Source: an uncultured bacterium
GTDB lineage: Bacteria > Krumholzibacteriota > Krumholzibacteriia > LZORAL124-64-63
DNA length: 64,000 bases
NCBI GenBank assembly: GCA_903912525.1
Contig: CAIWHK010000032.1
Span: 186,001-250,000, forward strand
Direction of reading: 5' to 3'
Below the pieces are notes generated by a model that did no database searches, had not been told where the DNA came from, and saw only the letters and a list, made by a program, of their open reading frames with translations. Shown here in pieces: positions 8,377 to 16,230 of this stretch; within the stretch, counting starts at the first letter, position 1; every line of letters begins with the position of its first letter. Made by a program: the position numbers and the translations under genes.

Positions 8377-8888
8377 GATCGGCAATCCTCTCCGGCACAG
8401 AGTTCACGAAATACGCCAACCCATGCCGCCACCTTGGCCTCGATGTCGCCGGCTGCGCGCCGGTAGGCGTCGAGGTCCTGTTGCCAGGGGTCAGCCACGT
8501 CGAGACCGGCCTGGTCAGCCCCGCCGCTTACCGGACCCTGCCGCCGCCAATCGTGCCCGGGCGCGGCGAGCAATCCCACCGCACCGGGCCAGGCCGCGGT
8601 TATGCGGGCGCTGACCAGTGCAGCGTGGGCGCGCGTCAAGCCGATGACCCAATCCGCCCCCGCCAGAGCAGCGGCGTCCAGAGGCGCGGTGCGGTGTGCA
8701 TCGAGATCCAGTCCCAGTTCGTGGGCGACGGCGCGGGCACCGGCGGACGCCGGTTCGCCGGTCGCCGCGGAAGTCCCTGCCGAAGCGAAAAGCAAGGGCA
8801 GGTCGGCGTACCGGTGCCGGGCCAGGACCTCGGCCAACGGGCTGCGGCAGGAGTTGCCTGTGCACACAAAGACAATCCGCCGGGACAT
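8373..8888 (-). CDS. Low-molecular-weight protein-tyrosine-phosphatase family protein
   Basis: 171 residues from the ATG at 8888. It carries the LMW-PTP/arsenate reductase P-loop near the N-terminus (VCTGNSCRSPLAE: Cys-X5-Arg-Ser) and the DP of the general-acid loop (DVADPWQQDLDAYRRA). Such enzymes dephosphorylate phosphotyrosine, and relatives dephosphorylate arginine. The position ahead of rpiB and glyA, downstream of tsaC, matches the Firmicutes order tsaC(ywlC)-ywlE-rpiB-glyA, where YwlE is a protein-arginine phosphatase; that assignment here is an inference. A promoter precedes the gene. Confidence 0.9.
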   Translation of the reverse strand: MSRRIVFVCTGNSCRSPLAEVLARHRYADLPLLFASAGTSAATGEPASAGARAVAHELGLDLDAHRTAPLDAAALAGADWVIGLTRAHAALVSARITAAWPGAVGLLAAPGHDWRRQGPVSGGADQAGLDVADPWQQDLDAYRRAAGDIEAKVAAWVGVFRELCAGEDCRS

Positions 8889-8922
8889 GACCGACCTTTC
8901 GCGCCCGCGGTGCAGGCTCGCA

Positions 8923-8951
8923 AAGGTAAAGGTCGGCGCCGCAAGCGTCAA
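8923..8951 (-). promoter_or_regulatory. Probable promoter of the phosphatase-rpiB-glyA-nrdR-tatC operon
   Basis: On the minus strand, TTGACG (8946-8951) and TACCTT (8923-8928) are separated by 17 bases. The predicted leader to the ATG at 8888 is under 30 bases. Confidence 0.4.
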
Positions 8952-8990
8952 GAAACGCGGGTTTGGACGGCCGGAACGGCGGCCGGCCTG

Positions 8991-9040
8991 GTCAGGCCCG
9001 GCCAGGCCGGATCAGGTCGGGTCAGGCCAGGTCAGGCAGC
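8991..9040. repeat. Five-copy 10-bp tandem repeat at the tsaC 3' end
   Basis: Five consecutive 10-base units follow the pattern (G/A)TCAGG(C/T)CGG with a few changes. The array covers the last codons and stop of tsaC and the start of the spacer. On the minus strand it can also fold GGCCTGG with CCAGGCC. Confidence 0.75.
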
Positions 9041-9630
9041 GGGAGCGGCCCGGGCCGAAGGACCCGCGGCGGCGCGACCGTCAGGTCGACCAGGGCGCTG
9101 GGAGCTCCCGGCGCCCCGCCACCGGGGACGCCGACCCCACCCCAGCAGCCGTCCACCAAGGGCCCAAACGCGGCCACAGCGGCATCCAGATCGGCCAGGG
9201 GCGCCTCCCCCGTACGGTTGGCGCTCGTCGATGCCAGGGGGCCGCCGGCCCGCCGGATCAACTGCCGGAGGTCGTCCCGGCGTGGTACCCGGACCGCGAC
9301 CGTGCCTCGCGCGCCATCGCGGACCAGGTCGTGGAGCCCGTCGGCAGCCGGCAGGATGAACGTGAAGGGGCCGGGCCAGGCTGCCTCGCACAGCGCCCGC
9401 ACCCCCGCCGCCACCGGGCTGCACAGCGACAAGGCCTGGTCCAGCGAGGAAGCCAGCAGCAGGAACGGCTGCCCGGGATGGCGCCCCTTCAGGGCGTGCA
9501 TGCGTTCCAGGGCCGCGCCCTGATCCGCGCGGGCGTGCAACCCGCAGATGGTGTCGGTGGCCAGCAGGAGGACGCAGCCTCCAGCAAGGCCGGCGGCCGC
9601 CGCCTCTTCATCGAGCCGGGGGCACGACAT
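9022..9630 (-). CDS. tsaC: L-threonylcarbamoyladenylate synthase (TsaC/Sua5 family)
   Basis: 202 residues. The enzyme makes threonylcarbamoyl-AMP from threonine, bicarbonate and ATP for the t6A37 modification of ANN-decoding tRNAs. The YrdC fold is marked by VLLLATDTICGLHARAD, MHALKGRHPGQPFLLL, AAWPGPFTFILPA, VAVRVPRRDDL and the GGPLASTSANRTGEAP nucleotide-binding stretch. The usual KxR is present as LKGRHP. The ATG at 9630 is two bases after the purE stop; a GTG at 9636 overlapping that stop is possible. It is the last gene of purD-purE-tsaC. Confidence 0.92.
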   Translation of the reverse strand: MSCPRLDEEAAAAGLAGGCVLLLATDTICGLHARADQGAALERMHALKGRHPGQPFLLLASSLDQALSLCSPVAAGVRALCEAAWPGPFTFILPAADGLHDLVRDGARGTVAVRVPRRDDLRQLIRRAGGPLASTSANRTGEAPLADLDAAVAAFGPLVDGCWGGVGVPGGGAPGAPSALVDLTVAPPRVLRPGPLPLPDLA

Positions 9631-9632
9631 GC

Positions 9633-10115
9633 TCACCGGGCCCCGTCAGCCAGCTCGCGACGGTACGCCTCGACGGCCGCAGCCACCACCGGGTCGGCCA
9701 GGCCGATCATGCGCGCGGCCAGGCAGGCTGCGTTGCGCGCGCCGGCGCTCCCGATCGCGACCGTCGCCACCGGAACGCCCGGCGGCATCTGGACGATGGA
9801 CAGCAACGCATCGACACCGGCCAAAGGTCCGCTCGCCACCGGCACGCCGATCACCGGGCGCCCGGTCAGGGACGCCACGACGCCGGGCAGGTGCGCCGCC
9901 ATGCCCGCGGCCGCAACGAAGACCTGGGTGCCGGTGCGCTCGGCCTCGGTCACGATCTCGCGCAACCGGTCCGGCTGCCGATGGGCCGAGGCGATCTCCA
10001 CGCGGTGGCTCAGCCCGAACCGGTCGAGCAGGGCCGGCATCTTCTCGATCACCGGCAAGTCGCTCTCGCTGCCCAGCAGGATCATGACCTGCACCCCGCC
10101 TGCGGTCGTCGTCAT
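9633..10115 (-). CDS. purE: N5-carboxyaminoimidazole ribonucleotide mutase
   Basis: 160 residues from the ATG at 10115, the normal length for class I PurE, which isomerises N5-CAIR to CAIR in purine synthesis. Visible motifs are LLGSESDLPVIEKM (the family SDxxxM), the catalytic-loop SAHRQPDRL, AAAGMAAHLPGVVAS and the closing GSAGARNAACLAARMI. I took 10115 because a run of five G lies 6 bases before the ATG and the purD stop is one base away. It stands directly after purD. Confidence 0.95.
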   Translation of the reverse strand: MTTTAGGVQVMILLGSESDLPVIEKMPALLDRFGLSHRVEIASAHRQPDRLREIVTEAERTGTQVFVAAAGMAAHLPGVVASLTGRPVIGVPVASGPLAGVDALLSIVQMPPGVPVATVAIGSAGARNAACLAARMIGLADPVVAAAVEAYRRELADGAR

Positions 10116-10116
10116 G

Positions 10117-11427
10117 TCAGTCCCCCTTCGCGGCGATGTCCCGCCGGTAACTGAGTCCCTCGAAATGCGTCCCGGCCAGCAGTTCGTAGGCCAGCCCCCG
10201 CGCCCGTTCCAGGTCCTTGGCCATGCCGACAGCGCCAAGCACGCGCCCGCCGCCGGTCACCAGGCCGTCCCCGGCGTCGCGCGTGCCGGCCTGGATGATC
10301 CAGGCGTCGTCGCGGTCGGCCGCGAGTTCGATCGGCTTGCCGTTGACGTAGCGTCCAGGATACCCGTCGGCGGCGCCCACGACCACGACGCAACGGCGTC
10401 GCCATTCGCTCAGCCCGGCGCCGGCCCAGTGCTGCGGATCGCTGTCGCCGGCCGGGAACTGCTGCAGGAAGCCGCCCAGTTCGCCGGCCGCGGTGGCCGC
10501 GCACACGTCGTACAGGTCGCCGCGCAGCAGGGGCAGCACCACCTGCGTCTCGGGATCGCCGAAGCGGCAGTTGAATTCCAGCACCGTCGGCCCGTGCGCC
10601 GTCAGCATCAGCCCGGCATACAGCACGCCGCGGTACGGGATGTCGCGCCGCCGCAATTCGGCCAGCACGGGCAGCACGACGCGCGCATCGATCTGCTCGC
10701 AGAGCGCCTCGGGCAGCAGCACCGGCGCGAACGCGCCCATGCCGCCGGTGTTCGGGCCGGTGTCACCCTCGCCGATGCGCTTGTGGTCGCGGCTGGGCGC
10801 CAGGAGGCAATAGTCCTGGCCGTCGGTGATGATGAGAACCGAGAGTTCCGGGCCGAAGACGCACTCCTCGAGCAGGATGCGCAGGCCGGACGTCCCGAAG
10901 CGCTGGTCGTCCAGGCACTCGCGGATGAAGGCCTCGGCCTCGCCGCGCGTGGCGCACACCGCCACGCCCTTGCCCTGCGCGGCGCCGCAGGCCTTGACGA
11001 CCACCGGCAGGTCCATCGTGTCGAGGTGGTCGAGCGCCGTCTCGCTGGAACTGAACGCCTGGTAACGCGGCGTCGGCACGCCCGCCGCATGAAGGACTTC
11101 CTTGGCGAATTCCTTGTCGCCCTCGAGCCGCGCGCCCATCGCGCCGGGACCGAAGACGTTGATGCCGCCGTGCCGCAGGTGGTCGGCCAGGCCCGCGATC
11201 AGCGGCTCCTCGGGTCCGACGATGACGAGGTCGATGCCCTCGTTCTGGCAGAAGCGGACGACGGCGGGCGCGTCGGCGGGGTCGAGTGCGACGTTGCGCG
11301 CGAGCAAGGCCGTCCCCGGGTTGCCGGGCGCCGCAAAAATACTCGGCTGCAGTGGAGATCGCGCGAGCTGCCTCACGATGGCATGCTCACGTCCTCCGCT
11401 GCCGATGACGAGCACCGATCCGGGCAT
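10117..11427 (-). CDS. purD: Phosphoribosylamine-glycine ligase (GAR synthetase)
   Basis: 436 residues. It is the second enzyme of purine synthesis, joining glycine to phosphoribosylamine with ATP. The N-terminal VLVIGSGGREHAIV, GPEEPLIAGLAD and the ATP-grasp core (LPVVVKACGAAQGKGVAV, then VLEFNCRFGDPETQ) are clear. A few family positions differ: ACGAAQGKG for the common ADGLAAGKG, and EFNCRFGDPE for EFNVRFGDPE. AGGAGG lies 7 bases before the ATG. It heads the purD-purE-tsaC unit. Confidence 0.95.
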   Translation of the reverse strand: MPGSVLVIGSGGREHAIVRQLARSPLQPSIFAAPGNPGTALLARNVALDPADAPAVVRFCQNEGIDLVIVGPEEPLIAGLADHLRHGGINVFGPGAMGARLEGDKEFAKEVLHAAGVPTPRYQAFSSSETALDHLDTMDLPVVVKACGAAQGKGVAVCATRGEAEAFIRECLDDQRFGTSGLRILLEECVFGPELSVLIITDGQDYCLLAPSRDHKRIGEGDTGPNTGGMGAFAPVLLPEALCEQIDARVVLPVLAELRRRDIPYRGVLYAGLMLTAHGPTVLEFNCRFGDPETQVVLPLLRGDLYDVCAATAAGELGGFLQQFPAGDSDPQHWAGAGLSEWRRRCVVVVGAADGYPGRYVNGKPIELAADRDDAWIIQAGTRDAGDGLVTGGGRVLGAVGMAKDLERARGLAYELLAGTHFEGLSYRRDIAAKGD

Positions 11428-11484
11428 ATCCGGGCCTCCTGTGGACGTCTCGAACAGGTTACACCGACGGCCAACCGCCGGCGA

Positions 11485-12438
11485 TCAGGGAACGATACGC
11501 GTGCCGGCACGGCCCTCGAAAGCCTCGAGCAGCAGTTCGGGCGATGTGATGATCACCTCGCGACCGCCACCCTTGAGGAACGACAGCGCCGCCTCGATCT
11601 TCGGGCCCATGCTGCCGGCCGGGAACTCGCCCGCCGCCAGCATCGCCGCCGCGCGCTCGGAACCGATCACGTCGAGTTCCTCCTGCTCCGGCGTCCCGTA
11701 CCGCGTGCAGACCTTGGCGACCTGCGTGATGATCATCAGCGTGTCGGCGCCGATCAGGCGACCGAGCAGGTCGCTGGCGCGATCCTTGTCGATGACCGCA
11801 TCGACGCCCTCGAGGTCGCCGTCCGGACGGCGCACCACCGGCACGCCGCCGCCGCCGACGGCGATCGTCAGCACGCCGCCCGCCACCATGATGCGGATCG
11901 CTTCCCATTCGATGACTTCAACCGGCTGCGGGCTGGCCACGACGCGCCGCCAGCCGCGGCCGGCGTCCTTGACCATCGCGAAGCCGTTCTCCAGCCGCAG
12001 GCGCTCGGCTTCCTCTTCCGTGTAGAATGGACCGATGGGCTTGGTCGGCTTCGCCATCGCCGGATCGTCGGCATCGACCCGCACCTGCGTGACCACGGAA
12101 GCCACGGGCTGGTTCATGCCGCGGCGGCGCAGCGCGTTCTGCAGGCTCTGCTGCAGCATGAAGCCGAGGCCGCCCTGGCTGTCGGCGCCGCAGACGAACA
12201 TCGGCATGGGCGGGATGCCGTGCATGGCCATGCCGGCGTCGCAACGCAGGACGATGTTGCCGACCACCGGGCCGTTGCCGTGGGTCATCACGATCTGGTG
12301 CCCGTCGGCGGCGAGCTGCGCAACGAGATCCATCGTCTGGCGCGTGATGGCCGACTGCTGCTCCCAGGTTCCTTCCTGGCCCACGGGGATGATGGCGTTT
12401 CCCCCGAAAGCGATCACGATGCGACGATTGCCGGACAC
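11485..12438 (-). CDS. arcC: Carbamate kinase
   Basis: 317 residues. Carbamate kinase transfers phosphate between carbamoyl phosphate and ADP, usually making ATP at the end of arginine or allantoin breakdown. Family stretches are IVIAFGGNAIIPVGQ, IVMTHGNGPVVGN, GGGGVPVVRR, AVIDKDRASDLLG and the closing FPAGSMGPKIEAA. No arginine deiminase or ornithine transcarbamylase is nearby, so the source of carbamoyl phosphate is not shown by context. A likely promoter precedes it; purD begins 57 bases downstream. Confidence 0.95.
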   Translation of the reverse strand: MSGNRRIVIAFGGNAIIPVGQEGTWEQQSAITRQTMDLVAQLAADGHQIVMTHGNGPVVGNIVLRCDAGMAMHGIPPMPMFVCGADSQGGLGFMLQQSLQNALRRRGMNQPVASVVTQVRVDADDPAMAKPTKPIGPFYTEEEAERLRLENGFAMVKDAGRGWRRVVASPQPVEVIEWEAIRIMVAGGVLTIAVGGGGVPVVRRPDGDLEGVDAVIDKDRASDLLGRLIGADTLMIITQVAKVCTRYGTPEQEELDVIGSERAAAMLAAGEFPAGSMGPKIEAALSFLKGGGREVIITSPELLLEAFEGRAGTRIVP

Positions 12439-12523
12439 GCGGGACCTCCGCCTGATGCCGGTGCCCTGCGGCGAGCGGCCGCTCGGGAACCAGTTTGCTG
12501 CGATTCACGGGATTGCACGGGCA

Positions 12524-12552
12524 AAGCTAGAGGCGGGCCCGGACCAAGTCAA
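12524..12552 (-). promoter_or_regulatory. Probable promoter of arcC
   Basis: On the minus strand, TTGACT (12547-12552) and TAGCTT (12524-12529) are separated by 17 bases, in the 143-base spacer between the upstream stop at 12582 and the arcC start. The leader would be about 80 bases. Confidence 0.4.
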
Positions 12553-12581
12553 CAGCTGCCGTACGAACGGCCCGGCGGTCC

Positions 12582-13691
12582 TCAGTTCAGCGATTCCAGG
12601 TAGCGGGTGATCTCCTGGCCGACCTCGCGGCGGATGCCGGTGCGGTCGTTCGCCAGGCGCTTGAGGTCCACCTTCGAGACGTATTTCACGTGGATGAACC
12701 TGCGCAGCGACTTGAGCGGCACGTTGACCGGGCTGCGCAGGCAGGCCAGGGGTACGGCCTTGTTCGCGAAGCCCGTGTGCAGCGAGCGGTTGTTGATGAT
12801 GACCTCGAGCACCTGGGGATTGCGCGTCCGGTTCACGACCTCGGCCACGAGGCCGGGAATGGACGAAATCTTCGGGTCGCGCAGGAACTCGAGCAGCACG
12901 CTGGTCGACATGATGTTGTCCAGGACGTGCTTCCGGATCGCCACGCGGTCAAGATCGTCCCGGTCCGGTTTACCTGCCGCTGCGGGGGCGGCCCCGTCAA
13001 TCTCCTCCTCCGTGACCACGGGGAACCCGTGCGCAAAGATCCGGCCGCCGTCATCGAGGTCGATCACGAGGAACCCCGGCTCCAGGAGCACGCCGTCGAG
13101 GTTTCCCGCGAAGCCAGGGCTGTACGACCGGGGATTCGCCAGCAGGTGGCGCAGCACCGCCTCCAGCGACGGCGCAACCGCCAGCACCACGCGCCCGCCG
13201 TCATGGTGGCGCTGCACGATCGCCGCGGCGCCCAGCAGGTCCAGCCGTTCCTCGCGCAGTCCGACTCCCGACAACTGATCGGCCACCGACAGGAGGCGAA
13301 GCGCTCCGGCGGCCAGCGGCGGCAGGTCCAAAGGACGATCCCCGCGCGCCGCCAGGAGTGCCGCCAGCGCCGCCAGGCCGGGATCGACAGCTGCCAGGGC
13401 GGCCAACTGCCCGGGGTCCGGGTGCATCCACAACGCCGACAGCAACCGCGCACCGGTGGCCCTCCCGATGGATGCGTGCATCTGCACCGCGGCGAGGCGC
13501 TCGCGCCGACATGCGTCGTCCACCCTTGGCCCCAGGGCGTCCACGAGGGCGTCCGTCCACGCCAACGGGTCGTTGGACAGGACCGCCAGCGCCGCCATTT
13601 CCATAAGCGCCTCATCGGTGGGGACCAGGGGATCGGCATGCGCCGGGGCATGCAACAACACGCAGGGAGCATCTTTCAGGTCCACGGCCAT
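12582..13691 (-). CDS. Helical protein of unknown function
   Basis: 369 residues from the ATG at 13691 (AAGGA close upstream); longer reading frames upstream are Arg/Gly-rich and unlikely to be translated. I do not recognise a named family. The N-terminal half is Leu/Ala-rich and probably all-helical. The last ~120 residues form short repeated helical units (LLEFLRDPKISSIPGLVAEV, RNPQVLEVIINNRSLHTGF, RSPVNVPLKSLRRFIHVKY) reminiscent of HEAT/LRV-type repeats found in uncharacterised proteins of Deltaproteobacteria. There is no signal peptide, so it is probably cytoplasmic. It lies 116 bases after a predicted barrel gene. Confidence 0.75.
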   Translation of the reverse strand: MAVDLKDAPCVLLHAPAHADPLVPTDEALMEMAALAVLSNDPLAWTDALVDALGPRVDDACRRERLAAVQMHASIGRATGARLLSALWMHPDPGQLAALAAVDPGLAALAALLAARGDRPLDLPPLAAGALRLLSVADQLSGVGLREERLDLLGAAAIVQRHHDGGRVVLAVAPSLEAVLRHLLANPRSYSPGFAGNLDGVLLEPGFLVIDLDDGGRIFAHGFPVVTEEEIDGAAPAAAGKPDRDDLDRVAIRKHVLDNIMSTSVLLEFLRDPKISSIPGLVAEVVNRTRNPQVLEVIINNRSLHTGFANKAVPLACLRSPVNVPLKSLRRFIHVKYVSKVDLKRLANDRTGIRREVGQEITRYLESLN

Positions 13692-13807
13692 CGTCCTTGC
13701 GTCGAGGTTGTCGCCACCGGGCCAGGCGTCCGGCGTCCCCCTGTTTTCGGCAGCCAAGGCGCCGGATTGACTACGATCGGACCCGCCCCTCCCCGTCGCC
13801 CGGGCGG

Positions 13808-15412
13808 CTACCACGAGGCCCCGGCCTCCAGCCAGGCTTCCCAGGCCACGACACCAACCGCCCCGGATGCGCCAGAGGCGGGCTCCGCCTCGCGCCGGGC
13901 GACGGCTGCGCTGCCCCGGAACGGTCCTTTCACCCAGCCGGCCCCAGCCATCGCCTCGGCGCGCCAATGCCCCCAGTGACGGGGAACGACCACACCGGGA
14001 AGGGGTGCCAACGCGCGCACGAGATCGACGGCATCCCCCCACGCGGATGACGACTCGGCCCAGGCGGCCCATCCGCAACCAAGTTCCCGCCGGCAGGCGA
14101 TCGAGGCCAGCTGCCGCGTCCCGCCGCCGCCAGACCCGTCAACCGTGAACGAACGCCATTGGGCCCCGAAGCGGGTTCCGCCCCCTTCCCACGACGCGCC
14201 ACCGGTGACCGCCGTCCGGGTCCCGGTGTTCGTTTCGGTGGCCGGATCCCAGGGTTGACGTTCGGACCAGTTCGATTCCGAGCGCGAAGACCTCCGCACG
14301 CGCAGTTCGAGCGACAGCCCCGGACGCGGCCGTGCCGACCACGCGACCTCGGCAACCCTGGAACTGCGTCGCTTCACGACGACCCCATTGGGTGACATCC
14401 GCGCACCCTGGACCAGTACTTCGCACGCACCGGCGCCCCGTTCGCGCCAAACGGCCCGCAGCGCCCAGCCCGTCCGCGCCGCCAGCGGCAACACACCGGC
14501 CCCATACGGCCATGAACCGGCGGACAGCCCTGATTGGGCCTCCAACCTCAATTCGCGCGCGGCCTGCCAGGCGAGGCCCGCGATGACGGCCTCGCTGCCT
14601 GTCCCGCTTGCGGGTCGCCACCGCCCCAGTTCCCAGGTGCAGGCGAACGACGGACGCACGATGCGGCCACTGCAACTGAGCGCCGTGGATGACGAGTCGC
14701 GGCTGGCCAGGATCCCCCACTCGCGGGTAGCCCCGGCGTGAGCCGCCCGCAGCGTGGTGAGTCTGGCGGCAGGCATCCAGAGCGAGGACAGGCGCCAGCC
14801 ATGCCCAACACTCTCCACACCTGCTTGCATGACGCCGGCGGCCGCACCTGAAGCCGTGCGCACCGCGAGCCCCCCGCCGGCACCCAACAGCCCCTGATCT
14901 GCGGTGAGCGAGGTTCTGCGTGCCGGGTCGGCCGCCACCAGCCCGAATCCGTGGCGCAGGACCAACTGTCCCGCCCAAAGCCGGACCGGACCACTGCCCA
15001 GCCAGCCGCCGCCGGCCACTTCCGGAGCCGCACCGGCCCGCAACCGCAGGACACCCCGGCCGCCAATGGGACCTGCCGCGCACTCCCAGCGGCCGTCGTG
15101 GCGCACGTCGGAGCCACCGGCCTGGGTACGCCAGCGCAGACGCCCGGAAAGGAATGAGGCGAACCTGGCGGCCGGACCGGAATGGGCGGCCGCCTGCAGC
15201 AGCTCACGAGCCGCAAGCGGCTGGTCGGCGGCATCGAGTTCGCCGACCGCCTCGACCAGGTCGGGAGCCACTTCACCGGCCATGGTCGAATCGGCCACAT
15301 CGATCGCCGTCCCCGTCTGGGCGGCGACCTGCGCCGCAAGAACGACGCCGCAAGACCCCACCAGCGTCGCCAGCCCCCGATTCCGCCGCAGCGCACGCAC
15401 CCCGGTCACCAT
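13808..15412 (-). CDS. Predicted outer-membrane beta-barrel protein
   Basis: 534 residues from the ATG at 15412. An N-terminal signal peptide (LATLVGSCGVVLAAQVAAQ) is followed by about 60 mostly helical residues and then alternating strands rich in Trp, Arg and Gly (LRWRTQAGG, ECAAGPIGGRGVLRLRAGA, VRLWAGQLVLRHGFGLV). The layout resembles Bacteroidota barrel proteins that start with ComEA-like helix-hairpin-helix repeats, but no clean HhH motif is visible here, so it may be a divergent relative. Its start overlaps the preceding gene by 7 bases. Location in the outer membrane is inferred, not shown. Confidence 0.65.
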   Translation of the reverse strand: MVTGVRALRRNRGLATLVGSCGVVLAAQVAAQTGTAIDVADSTMAGEVAPDLVEAVGELDAADQPLAARELLQAAAHSGPAARFASFLSGRLRWRTQAGGSDVRHDGRWECAAGPIGGRGVLRLRAGAAPEVAGGGWLGSGPVRLWAGQLVLRHGFGLVAADPARRTSLTADQGLLGAGGGLAVRTASGAAAGVMQAGVESVGHGWRLSSLWMPAARLTTLRAAHAGATREWGILASRDSSSTALSCSGRIVRPSFACTWELGRWRPASGTGSEAVIAGLAWQAARELRLEAQSGLSAGSWPYGAGVLPLAARTGWALRAVWRERGAGACEVLVQGARMSPNGVVVKRRSSRVAEVAWSARPRPGLSLELRVRRSSRSESNWSERQPWDPATETNTGTRTAVTGGASWEGGGTRFGAQWRSFTVDGSGGGGTRQLASIACRRELGCGWAAWAESSSAWGDAVDLVRALAPLPGVVVPRHWGHWRAEAMAGAGWVKGPFRGSAAVARREAEPASGASGAVGVVAWEAWLEAGASW

Positions 15413-16230
15413 GGCGAGACCTCGAAACGACCGAGGGCGACCTCGATCCGGTGGGTCAGCCCCAACTCCGGGTGCGCAAGGTGGCTTGTGCGCAGGCGCA
15501 CTTGCCCCCGCTGCCAAATGAGCCCCCCACCCACAGCGCCGCTGGCGCCGTCCGCCCGCCAGGCAAAGCCCGCGCCGCCGCCGATGCCGCACAGGGCCTC
15601 CCAGCTGCCGCTGGGGCGGCCGTCCGGACCCCAGTCGAGGGCCAGGGCAACGGCGCGCCCGCGCCCCGCCACGGCCAGCCTCAGGCGCCTGTCGGGCTCT
15701 GGATCCATTTCGAGGGAACCTGAACGGGTCAGCGGCACCAGCACCCGCAGGTCACACAGGCCCAGCGCCCCGGTCGGGATGACGCCCCCGACCACCACCT
15801 CAGCGGCATGCTGGGTCAGGATGGCGCCCGCGCCCGGCTGCAACCGCCGCCACGACGCCTGCGCTCCGAGTCGCCACCTTTTCCCGACCTCCGCGCGCAG
15901 GAGGCCCCGCTCATCCCGGAACACGTCTCGCCCGACCGCATCCCAGCCCACTTCCACCGCGGCGCCGCCCACGCCTCGCCACCCGACGGCCACGGCGCGC
16001 GCGGGCAGTGCTTCAAGGCCGAACAGGCGCATCTGGCCGGCCCTGAGCCACGTGCCGTCGTGCGCCGGCGCGGGACCGCCGGCCACGGCCACGGCCGACA
16101 GGTACGATGGCACAAGCCACGCCGCGTCAATGCGTCGCAACCCGTCGGCGCGCGCAACGTCACCCCACAGGACGACCCACAGCCACAGGGCTGCGAGGGC
16201 AGCCGGCGCCGGACCGGCGACGAGCCGCAT
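15406..16230 (-). CDS. Secreted or outer-membrane protein of unknown function
   Basis: 274 residues. The ATG at 16230 shares bases with the TAA of the upstream gene (TAATG), so the two are translationally coupled. A signal peptide (ALAALWLWVVLWGDVARA) is followed by strand-like segments such as RAVAVGWRGVGGAAVEVGWD, LLRAEVGKRWRLGAQASWRR and TGALGLCDLRVLVPLTRSG, the pattern seen in small barrel or PorV-like proteins. I recognise no named family. It is the middle of a three-gene set with the lamin-tail and barrel proteins. Confidence 0.65.
   Translation of the reverse strand: MRLVAGPAPAALAALWLWVVLWGDVARADGLRRIDAAWLVPSYLSAVAVAGGPAPAHDGTWLRAGQMRLFGLEALPARAVAVGWRGVGGAAVEVGWDAVGRDVFRDERGLLRAEVGKRWRLGAQASWRRLQPGAGAILTQHAAEVVVGGVIPTGALGLCDLRVLVPLTRSGSLEMDPEPDRRLRLAVAGRGRAVALALDWGPDGRPSGSWEALCGIGGGAGFAWRADGASGAVGGGLIWQRGQVRLRTSHLAHPELGLTHRIEVALGRFEVSPW

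Noticed and set aside
8602-12603. 1333-codon plus-strand open frame
   Set aside because: It is antisense to five well-recognised genes (phosphatase, tsaC, purE, purD, arcC) and has no motif of its own.
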